From positions 1 to 64,000 of the forward strand of contig CAKTTB010000012.1 of NCBI GenBank assembly GCA_934613505.1: 64,000 nt of DNA, read 5' to 3'. The stretch is from an uncultured Oscillospiraceae bacterium. GTDB taxonomy: Bacteria; Bacillota; Clostridia; Oscillospirales; Oscillospiraceae. Shown piece after piece: positions 54,089-62,622 of this stretch; the stretch's first letter is position 1, and every line of letters starts with the position of its first letter. The notes under the pieces were generated by a model, which had not been told where the DNA came from, did no database searches, and saw only the letters and a program-made list of their open reading frames with translations. Position numbers and translations under genes: made by a program.

Positions 54089-55567
54089 TCAAACGCAGAG
54101 ATTCATCAGGGTCTCTTTATCGATCTCCTGCTTCGTCAGTTCGCCGTTGATGCGGCCGCGGTTGAGCACGATCACGCGGTCACAGACAGCCGAAATTTCT
54201 TCGATCTCAGAAGAGACGACCAGACAGGCGCTGCCCTGCGCGGCCAGCTCACGGATCATCTTCTGGATCTCCGCCTTTGCGCCGACGTCAACGCCGCGGG
54301 TCGGCTCGTCAATCAGGAAGACCTTCGGCTTTTTCATGAGCCATTTGGCCATGATGACCTTCTGCTGGTTGCCGCCGGAAAGCGCGGACATCTGTGTTTC
54401 CACAGAGGGTGCCTTGACGTTCAGCCGTTTGGCAAAGACTTCACTCTGCTCCTTCTGCTTGGCATAGTCCAGGAACAGACCGTTCTTCTTGAGATAGGCT
54501 TTCAGATTCGGTGCGCTCATGTTTTCCCAGATCGACCACGGGAGCAGGCAGCCGTCGTCGTGGCGTGCTTCGGTGACGAAGCCGCAGTATTCATGGATGC
54601 GGCTGAATGGTATGGGATGCAGACCGCTGCCGGTGTCGAGCGAAACGGTACCTTCGTCGGCCTTGTCCAGACCGTAGATGGCGCGGAGCGTCTCGGTACG
54701 GCCGGAACCCATCAGACCCCAGATGCACAGGACCTCGCCCTCATGCAGATCGAAGCTGATCTTGTTGGTCTTGTTGCTGGCGGAGAGATTCTCCACGCGC
54801 ATGATTACCTTATCAAAGGTTCTGGTTTCGGACGATTCGACCTTCGTGATCTGACCGCCGATCATATTCTGGAGGATCTGCTCACGGGTGACCTCACTGG
54901 TTTTTCCGCTGATGACGACCTGGCCGTCACGCAGGACGATGGTGCGGTCGGTCAGCTCCTCGACCTCGTCGAGGAAGTGGGAAATGAAGAAGATGCAGGC
55001 GCCCTGCTTCTTGAGGTCGCGGATGATCTCGAACAGCTTGGCCTTTTCCTTGTCGGTGAAGGAGGCGGTCGGCTCGTCGAAGAGCAGGATCTTGTTGCCG
55101 GCGGAAAGCGCGCGGGCGATCTCCACCATCTGCCGTTCGCCGATGGGAAGGTTGATGACCTTCTCACGCGGGTCGATGTCGCAGTTCATCTGTGCGAGAT
55201 ATTTCTTTGCGATGGAATTGAGGGTTTTATAATTTACAAGACCGTGCAGGCGGGAAACGGAGATATTTTCTGCGACGGTCATATAGTCGAACATGACAGG
55301 CTCCTGATGGATAAAGCCGATGCCGTATTTTTCCGCGTCCTGCGGGGTCGTGATGCGGACAGGCTTGCCGTCGATCAGGATCTGACCTTCCGTTGGCTCG
55401 TGAATACCGCCGAGGATATTCATAAGCGTAGATTTACCGGCGCCGTTGACGCCGATGAGTCCAATGATCTCTCCGCCTCTGGCTTCGATGTTGATGTCAT
55501 TCAGAGCCTTGACGCCGGGGAAGATCTTGGAAACATGCTGGATCTGTAATGTCGTTTGTTCCGCCAT
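54089..55567 (-). CDS. Sugar ABC transporter ATP-binding protein (RbsA-like)
   Basis: 492-aa double ATPase of the CUT2/ribose group. First domain Walker A is GVNGAGKST (~38-46) with signature LPIGERQMVEIARAL. Second domain has the degenerate loop GLMGSGRTE and a clear LSGGNQQKVIMAKWL with Walker B FLIDEPTRGVD. The weak second Walker A is normal in this group. It is 4 bases after permease 1. Confidence 0.95.
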   Translation of the reverse strand: MAEQTTLQIQHVSKIFPGVKALNDINIEARGGEIIGLIGVNGAGKSTLMNILGGIHEPTEGQILIDGKPVRITTPQDAEKYGIGFIHQEPVMFDYMTVAENISVSRLHGLVNYKTLNSIAKKYLAQMNCDIDPREKVINLPIGERQMVEIARALSAGNKILLFDEPTASFTDKEKAKLFEIIRDLKKQGACIFFISHFLDEVEELTDRTIVLRDGQVVISGKTSEVTREQILQNMIGGQITKVESSETRTFDKVIMRVENLSASNKTNKISFDLHEGEVLCIWGLMGSGRTETLRAIYGLDKADEGTVSLDTGSGLHPIPFSRIHEYCGFVTEARHDDGCLLPWSIWENMSAPNLKAYLKKNGLFLDYAKQKEQSEVFAKRLNVKAPSVETQMSALSGGNQQKVIMAKWLMKKPKVFLIDEPTRGVDVGAKAEIQKMIRELAAQGSACLVVSSEIEEISAVCDRVIVLNRGRINGELTKQEIDKETLMNLCV

Positions 55568-55571
55568 TGTC

Positions 55572-56573
55572 TCAGCGCTCCTTTATATTTACTTTGTTCC
55601 GAAGAACGTCCAGATAGCAGACCAGCACAATGATGAGGCCCTTGATGACGTAGGTGACGAAGAAGTCAACGTTCATCAGGTTCATAGCATTGGTGATGAT
55701 CGCCATGACGATACTGCCGATCAGGGTGCCGAGGATCGTGCCCTTGCCGCCCCAGACGCTTGCGCCGCCGAGCACGCAGGAACAGACGATGTTGTTGAAC
55801 GCGCTGGTGGGACCCATGGTGGGGCCTGCGGAGTTCAGTCTGGCTGCGGTCAGCACGCCGTTGATACCGGCCATGCAGCCGCCGATGAAGTAGATGAAGA
55901 ACAGAATCTTTGTGGTGTTGACGCCGTTGACCCGTGCGGCCTGTTCGTTGATGCCGGTCTGGAACAGCTGACGGCCGAAGACGGTGCGCGTCAGCAGCAG
56001 GTGCATCAGATAGGCGACAACGAGGAAGACGATGACGGAGATCGGAACGACGTTGCCGATCGAGCCGGCGAAGATCCGCGAGAAGCTCTCAGGCAGACCG
56101 GCAATGCTCGTGCCCTGCGTGCAGTAGTTGGAGATACCGACGTTCAGCGTCTGGATTGCCAGCGTGACGATCATCGGGACCATCTTGAGCTTCGATACGG
56201 AGAAGCCGTTGATGCAGCCGAACACAATTGCAATTGCGAGGATGGACAGAACGCCGAGCAGAACGTTCTGCGTCTTGCGCATGATCATGCAGCCGAGAAT
56301 GGCGCTGCACGCCATGTTGGTCGACAGCGACAGGTCAATGCCTGCGGTGACGATGATAAACGTCAGGCCGATTGCGGGAAGACCGATGATACTGGCCTGA
56401 ATCAGAAGATTGAAAATATTGCCGACGGACAGAAAGTTTGGAATCAGGATAGACAGCACGATCATTGCAACAATGATCAGAAGGATCAGGACTGTGTTGC
56501 CGCTTTTGAGCCCGTGGACCAGTTCCTGCCTGAGCCGTTCTTTCTTTGACGGCTGTTTGTTGCTTACGTTCAT
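55572..56573 (-). CDS. Sugar ABC transporter permease 1 (RbsC-like)
   Basis: 333-aa permease of the ribose type with a cytoplasmic basic N-terminus (KKERLRQELVHGLKSG) and about nine membrane segments. TAGIDLSLSTNMACSAILG and GRQLFQTGINEQAARVNGV are family marks. It differs in sequence from permease 2, so the two probably form a heterodimer. A hairpin separates it from the binding-protein gene. Confidence 0.93.
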   Translation of the reverse strand: MNVSNKQPSKKERLRQELVHGLKSGNTVLILLIIVAMIVLSILIPNFLSVGNIFNLLIQASIIGLPAIGLTFIIVTAGIDLSLSTNMACSAILGCMIMRKTQNVLLGVLSILAIAIVFGCINGFSVSKLKMVPMIVTLAIQTLNVGISNYCTQGTSIAGLPESFSRIFAGSIGNVVPISVIVFLVVAYLMHLLLTRTVFGRQLFQTGINEQAARVNGVNTTKILFFIYFIGGCMAGINGVLTAARLNSAGPTMGPTSAFNNIVCSCVLGGASVWGGKGTILGTLIGSIVMAIITNAMNLMNVDFFVTYVIKGLIIVLVCYLDVLRNKVNIKER

Positions 56574-56627
56574 TTTGGTGAAACTCCCCCTCGTTTTTCC
56601 GGATATGCCTTCAAAAAACGAACGCCT

Positions 56628-56659
56628 TCAATGGAGGGAGCCGAAGCTCCCTCCATTGA
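56628..56659 (-). terminator. Intercistronic hairpin after the binding-protein gene
   Basis: 14-bp perfect stem TCAATGGAGGGAGC / GCTCCCTCCATTGA closed by a TTCG-type tetraloop (minus strand). T's follow after 10 bases. It probably acts as a partial terminator or 3' stabiliser, giving excess binding-protein message. Confidence 0.75.
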
Positions 56660-56700
56660 CGCAGGTTTTCCTGTAGGAATACGCCTTGTTTGTCGTTTGA

Positions 56701-57819
56701 TTATGCAGCTTCGTCCATGTAGTGCGCGCCCCAGAGATCCAGGTTGTTGATGTCGGCAGCAGCGACGATCATCGGATCGGTGTAGAGCTTGGATTCGCCG
56801 GAGTAGGTGCCGTCGATCAGATCATAAACAGCGTTTGCGAAGTTTTCGCACATGCCGTCAACGTTGTACATGCCGGAGTAATCCATGTAGCCTTCCTGCA
56901 TGAACTTGACGCCGGTCGGGAAGCCGTCCTGCGAACAGATCCAGACGTGGCCTTCTTCGGAGTTGGTGAACCAGGCGTCGTTGGCCTCAAGAACGGTCTG
57001 AACAGCGGTGACGATGAAGTCGGAAGCGATGAGAACGACGTTGCAGTCGGGGTGTGCCTGGAAGGCAGCGGTGAAGCCGGTCAGAGCCTTTTCAGCGTCC
57101 CAGTCGGACGGAACGGTCTGTGCGATGGTCAGGCCGAACTCAGCGGCTGCATCTTCAAAGCCCTTCTGGCGGTTGAGTGCGTTGTTGTCGTTGGTAGCGC
57201 CCATGATGGAGATGATGTCGGTGGCCTCAACGCCCTTGTCCTTCAGATCCTGGAAGAAGGCCTTGCCGGCGAGGTAAGCCTGGTTGTAGGTGTCCAGACC
57301 AACGAAGAGGTCAGCTGCGGGGGAAGCACCCTCGGCCATGTCACGGTCCCAGAGGATGAAGGGGATACCGGCATCTTCCACTTCCTTGGCGGAGCTGGCG
57401 ATCGCCTGGTTGTCGAATGCGTAGGCAATGATCGCGTCGCAGCCCTGCGTAACGAGGTCGGAGATGTCGGAAGCCTGCTTGGCAGCGTCGTCCTCAGCGA
57501 CAACGTCGACCCAGGTCACGCTGTCATAGCCGTGATCCTTGCAGGTGTTGTCGAGCGCGGTCTTCAGACCTTCGCGCCAGCTGTAGAACAGTGCGTCGTT
57601 GCAGTGAGCCCAGGAGATACCGACCTTGAGGACCTTACCGTCGGTCGTTTCAGCCTCAGCGGGTTCTGCGGTGTCGGTGGTGTCAGCGGTGTCTGCGGGA
57701 GCTGCATCAGCAGCGGTGTCGGTGCTGGCAGCGGGCTGATCCGTCGTCTTGGCGGCACAGCCGGCAAGCAGCGACAGGGTCAGGACTGCGACGAGGATCA
57801 GAGATAACCACTTTTTCAT
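56701..57819 (-). CDS. Sugar ABC transporter substrate-binding lipoprotein
   Basis: 372-aa periplasmic-binding-protein-like lipoprotein. Signal peptide with lipobox LLAGC near residue 21, followed by a Thr/Ala/Asp/Pro-rich linker (~25-60). The binding domain belongs to the ribose/galactose type I group (KVGISWAHCNDALFYSWREGL, DAIIAYAFDNQAIASSAKEV, ISIMGATNDNNALNRQKGF). The start is the ATG of MKKWLSL, after AGGAGG. First gene of the operon. Confidence 0.93.
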   Translation of the reverse strand: MKKWLSLILVAVLTLSLLAGCAAKTTDQPAASTDTAADAAPADTADTTDTAEPAEAETTDGKVLKVGISWAHCNDALFYSWREGLKTALDNTCKDHGYDSVTWVDVVAEDDAAKQASDISDLVTQGCDAIIAYAFDNQAIASSAKEVEDAGIPFILWDRDMAEGASPAADLFVGLDTYNQAYLAGKAFFQDLKDKGVEATDIISIMGATNDNNALNRQKGFEDAAAEFGLTIAQTVPSDWDAEKALTGFTAAFQAHPDCNVVLIASDFIVTAVQTVLEANDAWFTNSEEGHVWICSQDGFPTGVKFMQEGYMDYSGMYNVDGMCENFANAVYDLIDGTYSGESKLYTDPMIVAAADINNLDLWGAHYMDEAA

Positions 57820-58288
57820 TTTGTTTTCCTCCTGTAAGTCAGTTTTCTGTGTCCCGCACGGGGTGGCTGCCCATGCGGAAGCGGGTGATCGGCAATGTGT
57901 GTTTTTGCCGCCCTGTAGTTCCATTATAAACTGCCGGCTTTGTTAATTCTTTGCCTGCGTTTACGATAATTTGTCAAAAACAACTATTTTCACTTATTGA
58001 CGTTCATTTGCATTTTATCACATCGCCGAACGGCGGGACAGACGGAAATGGCTGTTTTTTTATGTTCCTACAGTTTTTGTGCATAGTGCATCAAAATTTG
58101 TGTAAAATTTGACGATTCTGACATTCGCGATTGCTGCTGTTTTCTGCTCCGGTCGTCTGCCAGTTGGCGAAAATCAGGAATTGCGGTTTGTCAAAAACAA
58201 CGCAGACTTGTCAAAAACAGCGATTTCTGAACTGCCGGAAAGCAGAGTGGAAAAGGACAAATGCACGCGGTGCGGAACAGACAGCAAA
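57820..58288 (-). promoter_or_regulatory. Sugar operon control region with three TTGTCAAAAACA repeats
   Basis: A gene-free stretch of ~470 bases upstream of the binding protein. Direct repeats TTGTCAAAAACA(A/G)C occur at 57971-57984, 58188-58201 and 58208-58221; the last two start 20 bases apart, near two helical turns. Read on the minus strand each contains TTTTTGACAA. TATAAT (minus) occurs near 57920-57927. The layout fits AraC-family half-sites, with a distant copy that could allow looping. Binding by the operon's AraC protein is inferred. Confidence 0.55.
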
Positions 58289-58328
58289 AAAGCGGCCCCA
58301 ATCGGAATCTTCCGATTGGGGCCGCTTT
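58289..58328 (-). terminator. ppdK terminator
   Basis: Very long stem of up to 19 bp (AAAGCGGCCCCAATCGGAA with its complement), followed on the minus strand by TTTTTTGCTG. Confidence 0.9.
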
Positions 58329-58351
58329 GATTCAGTTCAGAAACAGCGGGA

Positions 58352-60985
58352 TCATTCCTGCTCAGCCTTGATCGCGGCCTGGGCGGCGGCGAGGCGGGCG
58401 ATGGGAACACGGAACGGGCTGCAGGAGACGTAGGTCAGACCGATCTTGTGGCAGAACTCGACGGTCGACGGATCGCCGCCCTGCTCGCCGCAGATGCCGA
58501 GATGGATGTCCGGGCGGGTCTGACGGCCCAGCTCCGCTGCCATCTTGACGAGACGGCCGACGCCTGCCTGGTCGAGCTTGGAGAACGGATCGGACTCGTA
58601 GATCTTGCGGTCGTAGTAGGAGGCAAGGAACTTGCCGGCGTCGTCACGAGAGAAGCCGAAGGTCATCTGCGTCAGGTCGTTGGTGCCGAAGGAGAAGAAC
58701 TCAGCCTCTCTTGCGATGGCGTCAGCGGTCAGCGCGGCGCGCGGGATCTCGATCATGGTGCCGACCTTGTAGGTCATGTCGCTGCCGGCTTCCTTGATGA
58801 TCTTCTTCGCGGTCTTGTCGATGACGGACTTGACGAAGGCCAGCTCCTTCTCTTCGCCGACCAGCGGGACCATGATCTCGGGGACGATCTTCCATGCCGG
58901 GCGGCGGCTGCGGACAGCCAGCGCGGCCTTGATGATGGCGGCAGTCTGCATCTTGGCGATCTCCGGGAAGGTAACGTCCAGACGGCAGCCGCGGTGGCCC
59001 ATCATGGGGTTGAACTCATGCAGGCCGGCGATGACGTGGTTCAGGTGCTCGACGGTCAGGCCCATTTCCTTGGCCAGCTCTTCGATGTCCTTCGGGTCGG
59101 TCGGAACGAACTCGTGGAGGGGCGGATCGAGCAGACGGATGGTGACCGGGCGGCCCTTCATGGCCTCGTAGATGGCCTCAAAGTCAGCCTGCTGGATCGG
59201 CTCGAGCTTGGCCAGCGCCTTTTCGCGCTGCTCAGAGGTCTCGGAGACGATCATCTCGCGCATGGCCTTGATGCGGTCGGCCTCAAAGAACATATGCTCG
59301 GTACGGCACAGGCCGATGCCCTCGGCGCCGAAGGCGGCAGCCTGCTGGGCGTCGTGCGGGGTGTCGGCGTTGGTGCGGACCTGCAGCTTGCGGAACTTGT
59401 CGGCCCAGCCCATCAGACGGTCGAAATCGCCGGAGATGGTGGCGGCAGCGGTCTTGATCTTTTCGCCGTAGATGTTGCCGGTGGAGCCGTCGATGGAGAT
59501 CCAGTCGCCTTCCTTGTAGGTCTTGCCGGCCAGCTCGAAGGTCTTGGCTTCTTCATTCATCTTGATGGCGCCGCAGCCGGAGACGCAGCAGGTACCCATG
59601 CCGCGGGCGACGACAGCTGCGTGGGAGGTCATGCCGCCGCGGACGGTCAGGACGCCCTGCGCGTAGTGCATGCCCTCGATATCCTCGGGAGAGGTCTCGA
59701 GACGGACGAGGACGACCTTCTGGCCGTTCTTGGCCCAGTCGGTCGCGGTCTCTGCGGAGAAGACGATCTTGCCGCAGGCTGCGCCCGGGGAAGCGGCGAG
59801 GCCGGTGCCGACGACCTTGGCCTTCTTGAGTGCAGCGGCGTCGAACGTCGGGTGCAGCAGGGAATCAAGGCTCTTCGGGTCGATCATGGCGACGGCTTCT
59901 TTTTCGGTGATCATGCCTTCGTCGACGAGGTCGCAGGCGATCTTCATGGCAGCGGCAGCGGTACGCTTGCCGTTACGGGTCTGCAGCATGTAGAGTTTCT
60001 TGTCTTCGATGGTGAACTCCATATCCTGCATGTCGCGGTAGTGATACTCGAGCTTGGCGCAGATGTCGGTGAACTGCTTGTACGCCTCGGGCATGACCTC
60101 GGCCAGCTGGTCGATGGTCTGCGGGGTGCGGACGCCGGCGACGACGTCTTCGCCCTGTGCGTTCATAAGGAACTCGCCGAACAGCTTCTTTTCGCCGGTT
60201 GCCGGGTTACGCGTGAACGCAACGCCCGTGCCGGAGGTATCGCCGGTGTTGCCGAAGACCATGGACTGCACGTTGACAGCGGTACCCCAGTCGGAGGGGA
60301 TGTCGTTCATGCGGCGGTAGTAGATCGCGCGGGGGTTGTCCCAGGAGCGGAAGACGGCCTTGATGGCGCCCATCAGCTGCATCTTCGGGTCCTGCGGGAA
60401 GTCTTCGCCGAGCTTTTCCTTGTATTCGGCCTTAAACTTCTCAGCCAGCTCCTTGAGATCGTCGGCGTCCAGCTCGGTATCGAGCTTGACGTTCTTCTTC
60501 TCCTTCATCTCGTCGATGAGCTGCTCGAAGTACTTCTTGCCGACTTCCATGACGACGTCGGAGTACATCTGGATAAAGCGGCGGTAGGAGTCGTAAGCAA
60601 AGCGGGGATTGTTGGTCTTCTTGGCGAAGGCGACGACGACCTCGTCGTTCAGACCCAGGTTCAGGATGGTGTCCATCATACCGGGCATGGAAGCGCGCGC
60701 GCCGGAACGGACGGAGACGAGCAGCGGGTTGTAGAGATCGCCGAACTTCTTGCCGGTCATCTCTTCGAGCTTCTCGACGTACTCCATGATCTCAGCTTCG
60801 ATCTCAGCGTTGATCTGGTGGTCGTCCTTGTAGTACTGCGTGCAGGCCTCGGTGGTGATGGTGAAGCCCTGCGGAACGGGCATGCCGAGGTTGGTCATTT
60901 CAGCAAGGTTCGCACCCTTGCCGCCGAGCAGCTCGCGCATTTTGCCGTTGCCCTCGGAGAACAGATAGACGTACTTGTGAGACAT
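58352..60985 (-). CDS. ppdK: Pyruvate, phosphate dikinase
   Basis: 877-aa enzyme interconverting pyruvate + ATP + Pi with PEP + AMP + PPi. The N-terminal ATP-grasp starts YLFSEGNGKMRELLGGKGANLAEMT (given in part), the swivelling phospho-His domain holds GGMTSHAAVVARGMG (~455), and the C-terminal PEP barrel ends with HLGICGEQGGDPS with the catalytic Cys. It is single, with its own promoter and terminator. In anaerobic Clostridia it often serves PPi-linked glycolysis. Confidence 0.97.
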   Translation of the reverse strand: MSHKYVYLFSEGNGKMRELLGGKGANLAEMTNLGMPVPQGFTITTEACTQYYKDDHQINAEIEAEIMEYVEKLEEMTGKKFGDLYNPLLVSVRSGARASMPGMMDTILNLGLNDEVVVAFAKKTNNPRFAYDSYRRFIQMYSDVVMEVGKKYFEQLIDEMKEKKNVKLDTELDADDLKELAEKFKAEYKEKLGEDFPQDPKMQLMGAIKAVFRSWDNPRAIYYRRMNDIPSDWGTAVNVQSMVFGNTGDTSGTGVAFTRNPATGEKKLFGEFLMNAQGEDVVAGVRTPQTIDQLAEVMPEAYKQFTDICAKLEYHYRDMQDMEFTIEDKKLYMLQTRNGKRTAAAAMKIACDLVDEGMITEKEAVAMIDPKSLDSLLHPTFDAAALKKAKVVGTGLAASPGAACGKIVFSAETATDWAKNGQKVVLVRLETSPEDIEGMHYAQGVLTVRGGMTSHAAVVARGMGTCCVSGCGAIKMNEEAKTFELAGKTYKEGDWISIDGSTGNIYGEKIKTAAATISGDFDRLMGWADKFRKLQVRTNADTPHDAQQAAAFGAEGIGLCRTEHMFFEADRIKAMREMIVSETSEQREKALAKLEPIQQADFEAIYEAMKGRPVTIRLLDPPLHEFVPTDPKDIEELAKEMGLTVEHLNHVIAGLHEFNPMMGHRGCRLDVTFPEIAKMQTAAIIKAALAVRSRRPAWKIVPEIMVPLVGEEKELAFVKSVIDKTAKKIIKEAGSDMTYKVGTMIEIPRAALTADAIAREAEFFSFGTNDLTQMTFGFSRDDAGKFLASYYDRKIYESDPFSKLDQAGVGRLVKMAAELGRQTRPDIHLGICGEQGGDPSTVEFCHKIGLTYVSCSPFRVPIARLAAAQAAIKAEQE

Positions 60986-61293
60986 TTGGTAAACCCCTTT
61001 CCAGTGTGGAACAAGACATCTTTCGTCTTGTTGCCGTGTCCTTTTTCATTCTTCAGATCATTCAGACAAATACATACTATAGCATATTTGCCCTGGTTTG
61101 CAAACTAAAAAGTTTTGCATTTTACTAAAAAAGTGTTAGATTTTTGGGCGCTGCAGCGGGGGTTTCCCGTCAAAAGTGACATATCGGCTTGTGATGGGCC
61201 AATATCACAAATGATATCGTTTCAAAAGTGGAAAAACTGGGGAAATTGCCGGACGGGAGGACGCGCGCCGCGCGAAAAAAATTTTTTGCGCGC
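60986..61293. other. ppdK promoter region and spacer to parB
   Basis: On the minus strand TTTGCA (61099-61104) and TATAGT (61076-61081) are spaced by 17 bases. The leader contains the hairpin AACAAGAC/GTCTTGTT (61010-61032). Further right, ATATCA-CAAA-TGATAT (61202-61217 region) is a short inverted repeat. No gene supported. Confidence 0.5.
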
Positions 61294-61323
61294 AAAAAAT
61301 CCGCAGCTGGGATCCGGCTGCGG
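61294..61323 (-). terminator. parB terminator
   Basis: CCGCAGC / GCTGCGG stem followed on the minus strand by ATTTTTTGCG, directly after the parB stop. Confidence 0.75.
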
Positions 61324-61328
61324 AGAGG

Positions 61329-62156
61329 CTATTTCTGCGGCTGTGACTGCGGTCTGATCTTGGGGATGCGGATGGTGAGGATGATCTCGCGGTCGGTCTC
61401 GCGCCGCTCGCGGTCGGCGGGGACGCCGGCCGCGCGGCACAGATCGAGCTGGTGGTCGATGGAGTTGAGCAGCACGCGCACGTCGCGCAGGACGAACCCG
61501 CCCAGCTCCCGCCGCACCGGCGGTTTTGGGGCAAGCAGGGCGTCGATGTACTGCTCCGTCTTTGCGACTGTCCATTCGTTCTGCACGATGAGACTGATGA
61601 CGCGCAGACGCTCGGCTTCGTCCGGCAGCTTCAGAAGCGCGCGGGCGTGGCGCTCGGTCAGCTGGTGCTCGCGCAGCGCCTGCAGGACGGACGGCGGATG
61701 GCGCAGGATGCGCAGCTTGTTGGCGACGGCGGACTGGCTCTTGCCGATGCGGCGGGCGGCCTGCTCCTGGCTGAGGTGATACTGCTGCATGAGCTTCTGC
61801 AGGCCCTCGGCTTCCTCAATGTAGTCCAGATCGCGGCGCTGGAGGTTCTCCACCAGCGCGAGCATGCCCGAGGCCTCCTCGTCCACGTTGGCGAGCAGGC
61901 ACGGGACCTCGTTCAGGCCGGCAAGTCTTGCCGCGCGCAGCCGGCGCTCTCCCGCCACCAGCTCATACGCGCCGGCAAGCCGCCGCACCGTCAGCGGCTG
62001 AAGAACGCCGTACTGCCGGATGCTCTCCGCCAGCTCCTGCAGCCCGCCGGCGTCAAAATGCCTGCGCGGCTGCAGGGGGTTCGGCCGGATGCGCGCAGTC
62101 GGCAGATACAGGACCCGGCCAGATTCCAGTACCGACGGGCTTTTCGTCTTTGGCAT
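61329..62156 (-). CDS. parB: ParB/Spo0J/Noc family chromosome partition protein
   Basis: 275-aa CTP-dependent DNA clamp loading at parS. CTP-binding motifs GERRLRA (69-75) and ENLQRRDL (103-110), then the helix-turn-helix LSQEQAARRIGKSQSAVANKLRIL, and a C-terminal dimerisation part that is basic (ILTIRIPKIRPQSQPQK). GAGGAG favours this ATG over one six codons upstream. No parA/soj is adjacent. ParB and Noc cannot be separated with certainty, but a consensus parS in the window favours ParB. Confidence 0.93.
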   Translation of the reverse strand: MPKTKSPSVLESGRVLYLPTARIRPNPLQPRRHFDAGGLQELAESIRQYGVLQPLTVRRLAGAYELVAGERRLRAARLAGLNEVPCLLANVDEEASGMLALVENLQRRDLDYIEEAEGLQKLMQQYHLSQEQAARRIGKSQSAVANKLRILRHPPSVLQALREHQLTERHARALLKLPDEAERLRVISLIVQNEWTVAKTEQYIDALLAPKPPVRRELGGFVLRDVRVLLNSIDHQLDLCRAAGVPADRERRETDREIILTIRIPKIRPQSQPQK

Positions 62157-62465
62157 AGCGTCTCTCCTCTGCAAGGACTTCTGACAGAACTATAGTAGGA
62201 CAAGCCGGGCGCAAAAACACGCGAAAACAGACCGCGCGCCACAATAAATTGTGGCGGGAAATTGCGGGGAAACACAAGATGTGGATAAGTGTGTGGAAAG
62301 TGTGCAAAAGTGGACGAAAAAGGGACAAAAAGAAAACGAGCCTGAGGGGATTTCGATTCCCCCTCAGACTCCCTTGAACCGACCAGGAAAACCCCTTCGG
62401 TTTTCTTGGGCCTTTCCCGCGAAGACTGGCAGACGTGCGCCAAAAAATGCCTTTTCCCGTATTCA
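62157..62465 (-). promoter_or_regulatory. parB upstream region with DnaA boxes and palindrome
   Basis: TGTGGATAA at 62280-62288 is a perfect DnaA box (reverse of TTATCCACA). TGTGCAAAA (62301-62309) is one mismatch away. A palindrome CGCCACAAT-AA-ATTGTGGCG lies at 62237-62256. A TATAGT box occurs near 62189-62195 (minus). Suggests control of parB by DnaA or a small initiation-related cluster. Confidence 0.5.
62342..62367 (-). terminator. Terminator-like hairpin downstream of the cysteine desulfurase
   Basis: CTGAGGGG / CCCCTCAG stem; on the minus strand it is followed by CTCGTTTTCTTTTT. Confidence 0.6.
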
Positions 62466-62582
62466 TTGCCTCTCCCTTTGGGAGAGGCGGCTGAGCGAAG
62501 CGAAGACGGAGAGGGGAAACCGTAACTGCCAAGGCCCTCTCAGTCGCCTGCGGCGACAGCTCTCCCAAAGGGCGAGCCAAGG
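62466..62582. repeat. Palindromic interspersed repeat, variant B, second copy
   Basis: ~117 bp with the same layout as the hisS-leader copy. Bases 62525-62567 are identical over 43 positions to 40364-40406. It lies between the cysteine desulfurase gene and parB. One end hairpin has a substitution (GGCGAG for GGAGAG). Confidence 0.85.
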
Positions 62583-62622
62583 GCATTCCGCCAAGGGGCG
62601 CCATTTAGAGCCGGCGGAGACG

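Noticed and set aside
58448..61108. 886-codon open frame opposite ppdK
   Set aside because: Antisense shadow of ppdK with Gly/Val/Leu/Asp bias and no family motifs.
62342..62385. T-arm-like GGGGATTTCGATTCCCC suggesting a tRNA
   Set aside because: The loop does not fit TTCRANY at the right place and no D-arm, anticodon arm or acceptor stem surrounds it; a terminator hairpin explains it.
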